DNA of 64,000 nucleotides from Acidobacteriota bacterium (GTDB lineage: Bacteria > Acidobacteriota > Terriglobia > Terriglobales > Acidobacteriaceae). Every line of letters starts with the position of its first letter. Position 1 is the first letter of the stretch. The notes under the pieces were generated by a model that saw only the letters and a program-made list of their open reading frames with translations, searched no databases and was not told where the DNA came from. The translations under genes and the position numbers were made by a program. The stretch is from contig JACPYL010000012.1 of NCBI GenBank assembly GCA_016196065.1, positions 310,001 through 374,000 of the forward strand, in the 5' to 3' direction. Below are positions 7,621 through 14,540 of the stretch, in pieces.

Positions 7621-8733
7621 TTACAGCGTGCGCTTGAACAGCGGCACGGCCAGGCCCAGCGTAACCAGCGCAAAAATTGCGAGGTACATGACGTCGGGAA
7701 GAATTGCGATCAGGCCGCTCTCTTTCAACAACAGCGCCTTGAATCCGTGAACGGCGTAAGTGAACGGATCCACAATCGCGATGGCGCGCAGCCATGCTGG
7801 AAATGCCTGGATCGGATAAATCGAGCCGCTGGGGAAGAACAGCAGTGTATTCAGAATTCCAAAAACAGCGCGGGGCACGAGCGGATCCTCAACCCGGACC
7901 ATCATCAGGAACATCATACCGTTGAAGGCCAGAGAGACGGTGACGATCATCAAGAGCAGTCCAAGCACGGTCCCCGGATTGAAGATGGTGCCGACTCCGG
8001 ACATGAGCGAGCCAATCAGGCTGATCACGACCCCGGTGAGTACGGCCTTGATGGCACCCGCTCCGTTCAGTCCGAAGACCAGTTCTGCTTTGGTGATCGG
8101 AGTCACGAGATATCCTTCGTGCACGCCTCGCGCCTTGTCGTCGATATAAAGCATTCCGCCGCCGATCATCACGGAGACGAACATCGCCAGCGCGATCGAT
8201 CCGGGCAGCAGGTACTTCATGTATTCGATGTAAGGATAGAGTTCCACCACATCGAGAGCGGTTTGCCGCAGAAGGCGAGGCTCAATCGCCGGCTGGTTAA
8301 GAGCTTCGGTGATTCCGGCCAACTTCTCCTGCATGGTGGAACTCATGAAGTTGTCGCTGTTGTCCACGATGAGCGCGATGCGCGGACGGTTCTGCTGATA
8401 AACGCGCGCCGAATATTGCGGTGGAATGATGACTGCGCCCTGGATCTTTCCGTTGCGCACATCTTCGCGCGCCTGTACTTCGTTGTCGTAGTCAACCGGC
8501 ACGAAGGTGCGCGCATTGGCGCGGACAGAATCGAACGCTTCCTTAATGCGAATCGCCTGTGTGCCGTGGTCCTCGTCTACGATGCCGAGCTTGGCATCGC
8601 GAATCTTTCCGCCAAACGCGTTCCCGAGCACGATCAGTTGCACCAGCGGGAAGATCATGGACACCATCATCAGCGCGGGCGAGCGGAAGAACTTGCGCAT
8701 CTCGCGCTCGATAATTGCCATCATGCGGTTCAT
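7621..8733 (-). CDS. ABC-2 type efflux permease
   Basis: Inner-membrane subunit of an ABC exporter, 370 residues, like YbhS/YbhR or DrrB. One membrane segment near the N-terminus (MMVSMIFPLVQLIVLGNAF) is followed by a periplasmic domain of about 130 residues and then five segments (GSIALAMFVSVMIGGGMLY, VLTGVVISLIGSLMSGVG and others), the standard ABC-2 layout. Its start overlaps the stop of the ATPase gene by four bases, so the two are coupled. It is last in a four-gene operon with tetR, hlyD-like and ATPase genes. Substrate unknown; drugs, ions or lipids are possible. Confidence 0.85.
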   Translation of the reverse strand: MNRMMAIIEREMRKFFRSPALMMVSMIFPLVQLIVLGNAFGGKIRDAKLGIVDEDHGTQAIRIKEAFDSVRANARTFVPVDYDNEVQAREDVRNGKIQGAVIIPPQYSARVYQQNRPRIALIVDNSDNFMSSTMQEKLAGITEALNQPAIEPRLLRQTALDVVELYPYIEYMKYLLPGSIALAMFVSVMIGGGMLYIDDKARGVHEGYLVTPITKAELVFGLNGAGAIKAVLTGVVISLIGSLMSGVGTIFNPGTVLGLLLMIVTVSLAFNGMMFLMMVRVEDPLVPRAVFGILNTLLFFPSGSIYPIQAFPAWLRAIAIVDPFTYAVHGFKALLLKESGLIAILPDVMYLAIFALVTLGLAVPLFKRTL

Positions 8734-9818
8734 GGTTGCATCCCCGGACGCTGCGGCATCGTGAACGCATGCGCCTTGACCAGTTCGTCGCGTAACTGGC
8801 GCCCGGTGTAGTGGACGAATACATCGTCGAGCGTGGTGTTCTGCACCGAGAGTGTGCGCACCGGAACGCGCGCCTCGACTGCCATTTCGACCAGCATGGT
8901 AGTGGTGCGGGAACCGTTGGCGGTTAGCACGCGGTACATGCCCGCGCCCTCGTGCTGGACAGAAGTCACTTCCGGCAGGGCACGCAAACGCTGCTCCCAG
9001 TCAGACGGTGGATTATCAAATTGCGCTTCGATCACATTCGATCCGGGCACGCTAGCCTTCAATGCCTCGGGACTATCGAGCGCGACAAGCTTGCCGTGAT
9101 CCACAATCGCAATGCGGTTGCAGAGTCGATCGGCTTCGTCCATGTAGTGCGTGGTGATGAGCACGGTGAGTTTGCGCTTCGACTTGATGTTGGTGAGCAT
9201 CTCCCAAACCGCCACGCGAGAGACAGGATCGAGACCTGTGGTCGGCTCATCGAGAAAGAAAATCTTGGGACTATGCACCAGTCCGCGCGCGATTTCGAGA
9301 CGCCGGCGCATGCCGCCGGACAACGTTTTCGTTTGCGCGTCCCGCCACTTTGTGAGGTCAACAGTTTCCAGCAACTCGTCGATCGCTTGCTTGCGGCGTT
9401 GCGCGGGAACATCGTAAAGCTTGGCGTAGATGCTCAGATTCTCCTGCACGGTGAGATCAATGTCGCTGGTCATGGCCTGCGGAATGACGCCGATCGCTCG
9501 TCGTGCTTCGTTCGGTTCTTTGCTCACATCGTGCCCCGCCACGCGGGCGAATCCTGAGGTGATTGGAATGAGAGTGGTCATCATCCGGATCAGCGTCGAC
9601 TTGCCTGCGCCGTTGGGGCCGAGCAGTCCGAAGATCTCGCCTTCCTTCACCTGAAAAGAAACATCGTCGACCGCGGTGAAGTCGCCATACTTTTTCACGA
9701 TGCGCGAGACTTCGATGGCGTTGGGCGCGTCCGCTGGAATTTCGCTCTTTCCGTTGAATTCAGAAACCGGAAGCGGAGCGTCATTGCCGGTGCCATGATT
9801 CGTGGGTACGTCGCTCAT
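8730..9818 (-). CDS. ABC transporter ATP-binding protein (DrrA/YbhF-like)
   Basis: Cytoplasmic ATPase of the exporter, 362 residues. After a 35-residue N-terminal extension come Walker A (GPNGAGKST), the Q-loop region, the signature LSGGMRRRLEIARGLVHSPK, Walker B (IFFLDEPTTGLDP) and the H-loop (LITTHYMDEA). The last 100 residues form the accessory domain typical of DrrA-type ATPases. It overlaps the permease and the HlyD-like gene by four bases each. YbhF is a tandem double ATPase; this one has a single nucleotide-binding domain and would act as a homodimer. Confidence 0.88.
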   Translation of the reverse strand: MSDVPTNHGTGNDAPLPVSEFNGKSEIPADAPNAIEVSRIVKKYGDFTAVDDVSFQVKEGEIFGLLGPNGAGKSTLIRMMTTLIPITSGFARVAGHDVSKEPNEARRAIGVIPQAMTSDIDLTVQENLSIYAKLYDVPAQRRKQAIDELLETVDLTKWRDAQTKTLSGGMRRRLEIARGLVHSPKIFFLDEPTTGLDPVSRVAVWEMLTNIKSKRKLTVLITTHYMDEADRLCNRIAIVDHGKLVALDSPEALKASVPGSNVIEAQFDNPPSDWEQRLRALPEVTSVQHEGAGMYRVLTANGSRTTTMLVEMAVEARVPVRTLSVQNTTLDDVFVHYTGRQLRDELVKAHAFTMPQRPGMQP

Positions 9819-10912
9819 GGCTTCCCTGCAGCTTCGGAATTCTTCGGCACTGTGCCCTTCAGTTGCTCAGGGGACACCAGCACTTCGGCGGTCATGCCGG
9901 GCACATACGCGCCCTTAGGATTGTCGAGGCGAACCTTCAGGACGAGCGTGCGAATATCGCGCTTGCGGCGGCCGACATCGCGCTGGGTGGCGAAGTCCGC
10001 TTCCGCGGCCTTGTAGAACACTTTGCCAGGAGTAACCGTGCCGCCCGGCAGGCGAACCCGAAGCGTGTCGCCGAGCCCGATGTGATCGGCGTCCGTCTCT
10101 GGAATCGCCGCGCGTACCCACGTGTCGCTGAGATCGACCACCGTGACGATCGCCTGCCCGGCAGTGATTACTTCTCCTTCACGCGCCGCCCGCACCAGCA
10201 CCGTCCCCGTTACCGGGGCATAGATCTTTGTGTAGCCGAGACGAACTTCGGCTTCCTTTAGTTGCGCCTGTGCGTTGGCGAGTTGCGCCTGCATGGAGGC
10301 GACCGTGCTTTCCGCGGCGCCGGCCTGGTTGGTGCGAGCACTCGCGGAATCAAGGTCGGCTTGCCCCGCGCGTACCTGATCCTTCAATGCCTGCACGCTG
10401 GCCTGCTGCGCTTTCAAATTTTGCTCCGCTTGTACTTTCTCCATTTCGGAGGCTACGCCGGCCTGTGCAAGTCCAACGATGCGGCGGCTGTCGCTTTCTA
10501 CGCGAGTCAGAGTGGCTTCGGATTGCGCAAGCTGTGCGCGCGCGGATTGCAATCTTGCCTGTGCGTTGGCGACATCGCCGGAGGTCGAGCCCTTGGTCGA
10601 TCGCTGCGTGAACTGGCTCTCGCTGACTTTCGAGCGAAGACTGGAAATGGTTGCTGCTGCCGCCCGCTCCTGCGCCTCGAGTTCCGCTGGATCGAGCGTC
10701 GCGATCAGGTCTCCCTGCTTAACGGAAGCGCCCTCTTCGACCAGCAGCTTCGCGATGCGGCCACCGACCTGCGGGCTGACCACGATCTGGTTCGAATCCA
10801 CTGTGCCGACCAGGACCAGGTCATTTCCCGCGGGCGTCGAGAGAACGTAATAGGCCGATGCGATCAACAGAAGGATGCCAAGCAGGATCAGGAATTTGTT
10901 ACGAACACTCAT
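9815..10912 (-). CDS. HlyD-family periplasmic adaptor subunit
   Basis: Membrane fusion protein of 365 residues (YbhG/EmrA kind). One N-terminal membrane anchor (FLILLGILLLIASAYYVLS) is followed by a split biotinyl-lipoyl domain (VSPQVGGRIAKLLVEEGASV and later VTGTVLVRAAREGEVITAGQ), a long helical hairpin between them (about residues 70-205, rich in Gln, Ala and Ser), and a beta-barrel domain. It would bridge the inner-membrane ABC pump to an outer-membrane channel. No TolC-like gene lies in this window. It overlaps both neighbours by four bases, so the operon is tightly coupled. Confidence 0.87.
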   Translation of the reverse strand: MSVRNKFLILLGILLLIASAYYVLSTPAGNDLVLVGTVDSNQIVVSPQVGGRIAKLLVEEGASVKQGDLIATLDPAELEAQERAAAATISSLRSKVSESQFTQRSTKGSTSGDVANAQARLQSARAQLAQSEATLTRVESDSRRIVGLAQAGVASEMEKVQAEQNLKAQQASVQALKDQVRAGQADLDSASARTNQAGAAESTVASMQAQLANAQAQLKEAEVRLGYTKIYAPVTGTVLVRAAREGEVITAGQAIVTVVDLSDTWVRAAIPETDADHIGLGDTLRVRLPGGTVTPGKVFYKAAEADFATQRDVGRRKRDIRTLVLKVRLDNPKGAYVPGMTAEVLVSPEQLKGTVPKNSEAAGKP

Positions 10913-11592
10913 GCACGAACTCCTTGCCGTGACGCCGATAGCGGTCGCGTAAACAGCGCCGCGGAGATGAAGTCGAGTACGAATGCGCGCCGTTCCGCGA
11001 TGTGCTCGTCCGTCAGTGGGTCAAACTTCATCACGGATTTGATCACCGGCGCCGCGCTGAAATAGAAAACAATTACTGCAACCATGGACGGAACAAAGTG
11101 CATGGGATCAATGGGACGAAATTCACCGGCGGCGATCCCCTCGCGCAATACTTCGCCTAGTTTTTGATAGATAGGCTGGAAATAGGCCCGCGCCACGCGC
11201 TTCATCTGGCCGATGCGGTCGGTGCCGCTGCGTATCCATTCTCCCTGAACGACGCGCGGGAAGCGTGGATTCGCCGCAATGTAATCGAAATAGGCGCCGA
11301 GGTAATTCAGTACCTTCTGGCGTGGTGCGAGGTTGCCCTCGAGCATGGGGACAACCGTATCGCGCAGGCCGCTGAAGACATGGTCGAGCACGGCCTCATA
11401 AATCGAATCTTTGTCTTTGAAGTAGTAATAGAGAAGAGCTTTATTAACACCGGCGGTGCGTGCAATCGCATCCGTGCGGGCGCCGGCGATGCCATGCTCT
11501 GCGAATTCGTCGATGGCCGCGTTCAAGATGGCGGCCCGGCTCTGTTCGGGCTTTCCGCGGGAACCGAGACGGGGTGCAGGCGAACGTTTCAT
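10909..11592 (-). CDS. TetR-family repressor of the efflux operon
   Basis: TetR/AcrR-type regulator of 227 residues and the first gene of the tetR-hlyD-ATPase-permease operon, the same order as cecR-ybhGFSR. The N-terminal helix-turn-helix is plain: RAAILNAAIDEFAEHGIAGA, then IARTAGVNKALLYYYFKDKD. The C-terminal ligand domain (about 75-215) resembles the CecR/TetR_C group. A 20-base palindrome lies three bases before the start codon, so the protein most likely represses its own operon and responds to a transported compound. The ligand is unknown. Confidence 0.87.
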   Translation of the reverse strand: MKRSPAPRLGSRGKPEQSRAAILNAAIDEFAEHGIAGARTDAIARTAGVNKALLYYYFKDKDSIYEAVLDHVFSGLRDTVVPMLEGNLAPRQKVLNYLGAYFDYIAANPRFPRVVQGEWIRSGTDRIGQMKRVARAYFQPIYQKLGEVLREGIAAGEFRPIDPMHFVPSMVAVIVFYFSAAPVIKSVMKFDPLTDEHIAERRAFVLDFISAALFTRPLSASRQGVRA

Positions 11593-11595
11593 GGG

Positions 11596-11615
11596 CTAAT
11601 TAACCAGTTAGTTAG
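11596..11615. promoter_or_regulatory. Probable TetR operator palindrome
   Basis: CTAATTAACCAGTTAGTTAG has two nine-base arms (CTAAYTAAC and GTTARTTAG) around a CA centre, with one mismatched pair. It lies three bases upstream of the tetR start codon. A repressor bound here would block the start or passage of transcription for the whole efflux operon. No second copy was seen nearby. Confidence 0.7.
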
Positions 11616-11725
11616 ATAGTAGCCCATGCCTCCGGCAGCGTCAAGCGGACCTTTCCTTGGACGGAGCAGGTGCGAGGCCGGACGTGTGGATACAGAGCGT
11701 CCGCCCGGCCTGAACGGCAGATGCC

Positions 11726-12004
11726 TTACAGTCCGCCTGCGATCGATGGCACCAAAAGCACTTCGTCGCCATCCTGGAACGCGTAGGTATTGCCGCCGAG
11801 AAAGCGGATGTCCTCTTCGTTCACATACACATTCAGAAAGCGCCGGGTTTCTCCGGCTTCATCGCGCAGATGCGGCTTCAGGTCCGGGAACTGGGTATCG
11901 AGCACGGAAAAAAGTTCCGAGAGATTGGCGGCAGCACAGGTGATTTGCGGCGTGCCCGATGTCAGCCGGCGCAAGGCAGTCGGAATTTGGACAGTGACAC
12001 TCAT
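11726..12004 (-). CDS. MoaD/ThiS-like sulfur-carrier protein with a residue after the terminal GG
   Basis: Beta-grasp protein of 92 residues in the CysO/HcyS/MoaD group. The ubiquitin-like pattern is clear (SVTVQIPTALRRLTSG, FLNVYVNEEDIRFLGG, FQDGDEVLLVPSIAGG). Such proteins carry sulfur as a C-terminal thiocarboxylate on Gly-Gly. Here one Leu follows the Gly-Gly, so a protease would first have to trim it, as JAMM-type HcyD and QbsD do for their partners. Its ATG follows the stop of the PLP enzyme gene with no gap (TAAATG), and both lie behind a SAM-I riboswitch. This suggests sulfide delivery for homocysteine or cysteine synthesis. No activating E1 or JAMM gene is in the window. Confidence 0.75.
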   Translation of the reverse strand: MSVTVQIPTALRRLTSGTPQITCAAANLSELFSVLDTQFPDLKPHLRDEAGETRRFLNVYVNEEDIRFLGGNTYAFQDGDEVLLVPSIAGGL

Positions 12005-13291
12005 TTAAGCCTCCACAGGAATCGACGGCGTAGCGTCGGCAAAACTTGCAATCGTATTCAACTTGCTTTGCAGCAGGACTTCGAATTCGCGCAACTTGGG
12101 AGCGATGGGCGTTTCAGTTTCGTATTGCCCGGCCAGCACATCGGTTGTCTTCAGGCCGTTGCCAGTAATGCAGAGCACGGTCGTTTCATCGGAAAGAATG
12201 CGATCCTGCCGGACCAGCTTGCGTGCGGTGCCCACCGTGACGCCGCCTGCGGTCTCTGTGAAGACGCCTTCGCTCTCGGCGAGCAGTTGGATGTTGGCGA
12301 TCACCTCGGCATCAGAAACATCTTCCGACCATCCGCCACTGGCTGTGATCGCCTTGATGGCGTAGTGTCCATCGGCGGGATTGCCGATGGCGAGCGAGCG
12401 CGCGATGGTCGACGGCCTCTGCGGCTCAATGTCTTTGCTGTACTGTTTGACGGCCGTCGAAATCGGCGAACATCCCGTTGCCTGCGCGCCAAAGAACTTC
12501 ACGTCTTTCGGTTCGACCAATCCGAGCTGGATCAGTTCATCAAACGCCTTCTTGATTTTCGTGATCAGCGATCCACCCGCCATCGGGACAACGACGTTGT
12601 CCGGCAATCGCCAGCCCAGTTGTTCGGCAATTTCGAAGCCGACTGTCTTCGAACCTTCGGCATAGTACGGACGCAGGTTGACGTTGACGAATCCCCAGCG
12701 ATGCTCGTCGGCAATCTGCGAACAGAGCCGGTTCACCTGATCGTAATTGCCGCTGATTCGCACCACGTTCGCGCCGAACACCTGCGTTCCGAGAACCTTC
12801 GCCGGTTCGAGATCGGATGGGATGAAGATCCAGGCCTTGAATCCCTCGCGCGCTGCTTGCGCTGCGACCGAATTCGCCAGGTTGCCGGTAGAGGAGCACG
12901 CTACGGTATCGAATCCAAAAGCACGCGCGTTGGCGAGCGCAACCGCGACCACGCGGTCCTTGAAACTCAAGGTGGGCAGGCAAACGGCGTCATTCTTCAG
13001 ATAGAGATTGCGGATGCCGATCCGCTCTCCGAGTTGCGGCGCCTGCAGCAGCGGGGTGAATCCCGTGGGCAGTGAAGGCCGGAACGCGGCGGGCAAGGGC
13101 AGCAATTCGCGATAGCGCCATAGATTCGGAGCGCGCGAAGCGAACAGCTGGCGCGAGACCAGCTTCCGGATCGCGTCGTAGTCGTAGGTGATTTCGAGAG
13201 GCGAGAAGCAATCGTCGCAGATGCTGCGCGGTTGATTGCCAAAAGTCTTGCCGCATTCGCGGCAGGCAAGTTCATAGGTGCTCGTCGACAT
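12005..13291 (-). CDS. thrC: Threonine-synthase-like PLP enzyme
   Basis: Fold-type II PLP enzyme of 428 residues. The N-terminus has a small zinc-ribbon-like part (CRECGKTF, CDDC), then the PLP lysine in LSFKDRV, CSSTGNLANSVAAQAAREGF, and the phosphate-binding glycine loop region PMAGGSLITK. Threonine synthase turns O-phosphohomoserine into threonine. The operon, with a SAM-I riboswitch in front and a MoaD-like sulfur carrier directly behind, fits equally a sulfhydrylase making homocysteine from phosphohomoserine. I chose ATG 13291 (MSTSTYELACREC); the frame runs up to 13393, but that part lies in the riboswitch terminator. About 50 extra residues follow the catalytic domain. Family sure, substrate not. 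Confidence 0.85.
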   Translation of the reverse strand: MSTSTYELACRECGKTFGNQPRSICDDCFSPLEITYDYDAIRKLVSRQLFASRAPNLWRYRELLPLPAAFRPSLPTGFTPLLQAPQLGERIGIRNLYLKNDAVCLPTLSFKDRVVAVALANARAFGFDTVACSSTGNLANSVAAQAAREGFKAWIFIPSDLEPAKVLGTQVFGANVVRISGNYDQVNRLCSQIADEHRWGFVNVNLRPYYAEGSKTVGFEIAEQLGWRLPDNVVVPMAGGSLITKIKKAFDELIQLGLVEPKDVKFFGAQATGCSPISTAVKQYSKDIEPQRPSTIARSLAIGNPADGHYAIKAITASGGWSEDVSDAEVIANIQLLAESEGVFTETAGGVTVGTARKLVRQDRILSDETTVLCITGNGLKTTDVLAGQYETETPIAPKLREFEVLLQSKLNTIASFADATPSIPVEA

Positions 13292-13350
13292 TTCCGCAAC
13301 TGCCTTCTGTGACTGCGGGACGAGCCGGGTAAAAAAATACCCCAGATACG

Positions 13351-13381
13351 ACAAAACCCCTTTTCCGAATGGGAAAAGAGG
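13351..13381 (-). terminator. Riboswitch-controlled intrinsic terminator
   Basis: On the minus strand a 10-bp stem (CCTCTTTTCC with GGAAAAGGGG, one G-T pair) with loop CATTC is followed by TTTTGT. It lies between the SAM-I aptamer and the thrC-like start, the usual place for a transcription-attenuation platform. Confidence 0.7.
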
Positions 13382-13426
13382 CTCGAAGTGCAAATAGCGC
13401 TACCTTGAAAAATGCGCTGCACCCCA

Positions 13427-13542
13427 AATCTCATGGTCCCCGTTACCGGGCGAGAGTTGGCACCTGCAATACGGGATAGATGATCCCGATTCGGTTGCCG
13501 TGGCGTCTATGGGCTCGTCCCTCAGCCACTCTGCATGAAATT
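13427..13542 (-). promoter_or_regulatory. SAM-I (S-box) riboswitch
   Basis: The 116-base aptamer binds S-adenosylmethionine and shuts off the genes behind it. Going 5' to 3' on the minus strand: P1 arm AATTTCATG (pairs with CATGAGATT at the end, one wobble); the kink-turn and core AGAGTGGCTGAGGGA; GAGCCC and GGCAACC of P2; P3 hairpin CGGGATCATCTATCCCG; core CAGGTGCCAACTCTCGCC; P4 hairpin CCCGGTAACGGG. These match the S-box consensus in order and spacing. It controls the PLP enzyme and sulfur-carrier pair. Confidence 0.92.
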
Positions 13543-13623
13543 CAGGTCCGCTCCGAAGAGCTGACTTGTTAAAGATAGTAAAACCGACCGAGCGGTCTGT
13601 CAAGAGGGGTTACGGGGAACACC

Positions 13624-14343
13624 TCACTTCGAATCAGGATCTGTTCGAATCCTGGTTACTTGCTGCTCTGCGGTGCTTCGGACCGCCCGCGATCCCTCCT
13701 GCCAGCGAGCGACCGTCGCTTCTTGAAGGCGCCTGCTCTCGGAGGCCGAGAAGAAAAGCGCCCCTTGATCTGCGGCGAGCAACTCTCTGCTTGACCATGG
13801 CGACCGCATCAGTCCGACCCCAGAGTGGGACTTCGGACCGAGCAACAGATGGCCCAACTCGTGCGCGAATGCGTACCCTAGAAGTTGTCCCAAGCAAAGC
13901 TGTCTTTCGGCAGCGAGACGGTGGATCGAGTCGTAGAAGATCCATGCAATCGAGCCGAACGACTCCTCAAGCCCACCTTCGGTTGCATAGCCAAACGCGT
14001 CTCCCCGGTCATAGAGGGATCGCGACATGGAGAGTGGAAGCACATTTACAACGAGATCCATTGGTCCCGGCAGCCGGGTGCAGGCAACTTCTCCCGACCA
14101 TGTCGTGCCATCGAAACATACGAGCCAAAGCGTATTGACGCCAGCCTCGTGGAGGATCTTACGGGCTGTCGTTTCGGCTTTGGATAGAACGTTGGATTCA
14201 ATCTGGGCATAGTTACGAACGCGAACGGTGATTTGTGTTGCTACATCCGATGGGAGTTGGAGGGCACTTTGTGAAGCGGCGCGCAAAGTGGCTTCTGGGA
14301 GAAGCAGCAGCGTCAGGATCCAAAACAACGCGGTGCGTTTCAT
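13624..14343 (-). CDS. Secreted hypothetical protein with HExxH metallopeptidase motif
   Basis: Protein of 239 residues with a signal peptide (RTALFWILTLLLLPEATLRA). Near residue 160 it has AFAHELGHLLLG followed by SHSGVGLMR, that is HExxH plus the downstream His and Met turn seen in metzincin-like peptidases. An N-terminal part with RVRNYAQIESNVLSKAETTA is common in Acidobacteria hypotheticals of this kind. Secretion and zinc binding are inferred from motifs; no substrate can be named. It stands alone, divergent from the CadC/TolB-like gene. Confidence 0.62.
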   Translation of the reverse strand: MKRTALFWILTLLLLPEATLRAASQSALQLPSDVATQITVRVRNYAQIESNVLSKAETTARKILHEAGVNTLWLVCFDGTTWSGEVACTRLPGPMDLVVNVLPLSMSRSLYDRGDAFGYATEGGLEESFGSIAWIFYDSIHRLAAERQLCLGQLLGYAFAHELGHLLLGPKSHSGVGLMRSPWSSRELLAADQGALFFSASESRRLQEATVARWQEGSRAVRSTAEQQVTRIRTDPDSK

Positions 14344-14540
14344 GGAGCACCTCCTCGTGGTGCTCCATAAGTCGCGGATCTACCCGGCTACCTCAATGAG
14401 CGCGCTGTCGCACGGCCAACAAATATTTGTCGCACGTTAATCGGCTGATGGGAAAAGAGTTGTGCCGAATGTTTTGGTCAAGACAGTCTTCTTGAAATGG
14501 AGGATAATTTGGGGGTACGCCCCGGGTCAGGAGTTTCCCT

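Noticed and set aside
7606-8811. Long plus-strand ORF of 401 codons
   Set aside because: It is antisense to the ABC-2 permease, whose membrane pattern and operon overlaps are clear. The ORF has no family motif.
11870-13075. Plus-strand ORF of 401 codons
   Set aside because: Antisense to the threonine-synthase-like gene; arginine- and aspartate-rich composition typical of shadows.
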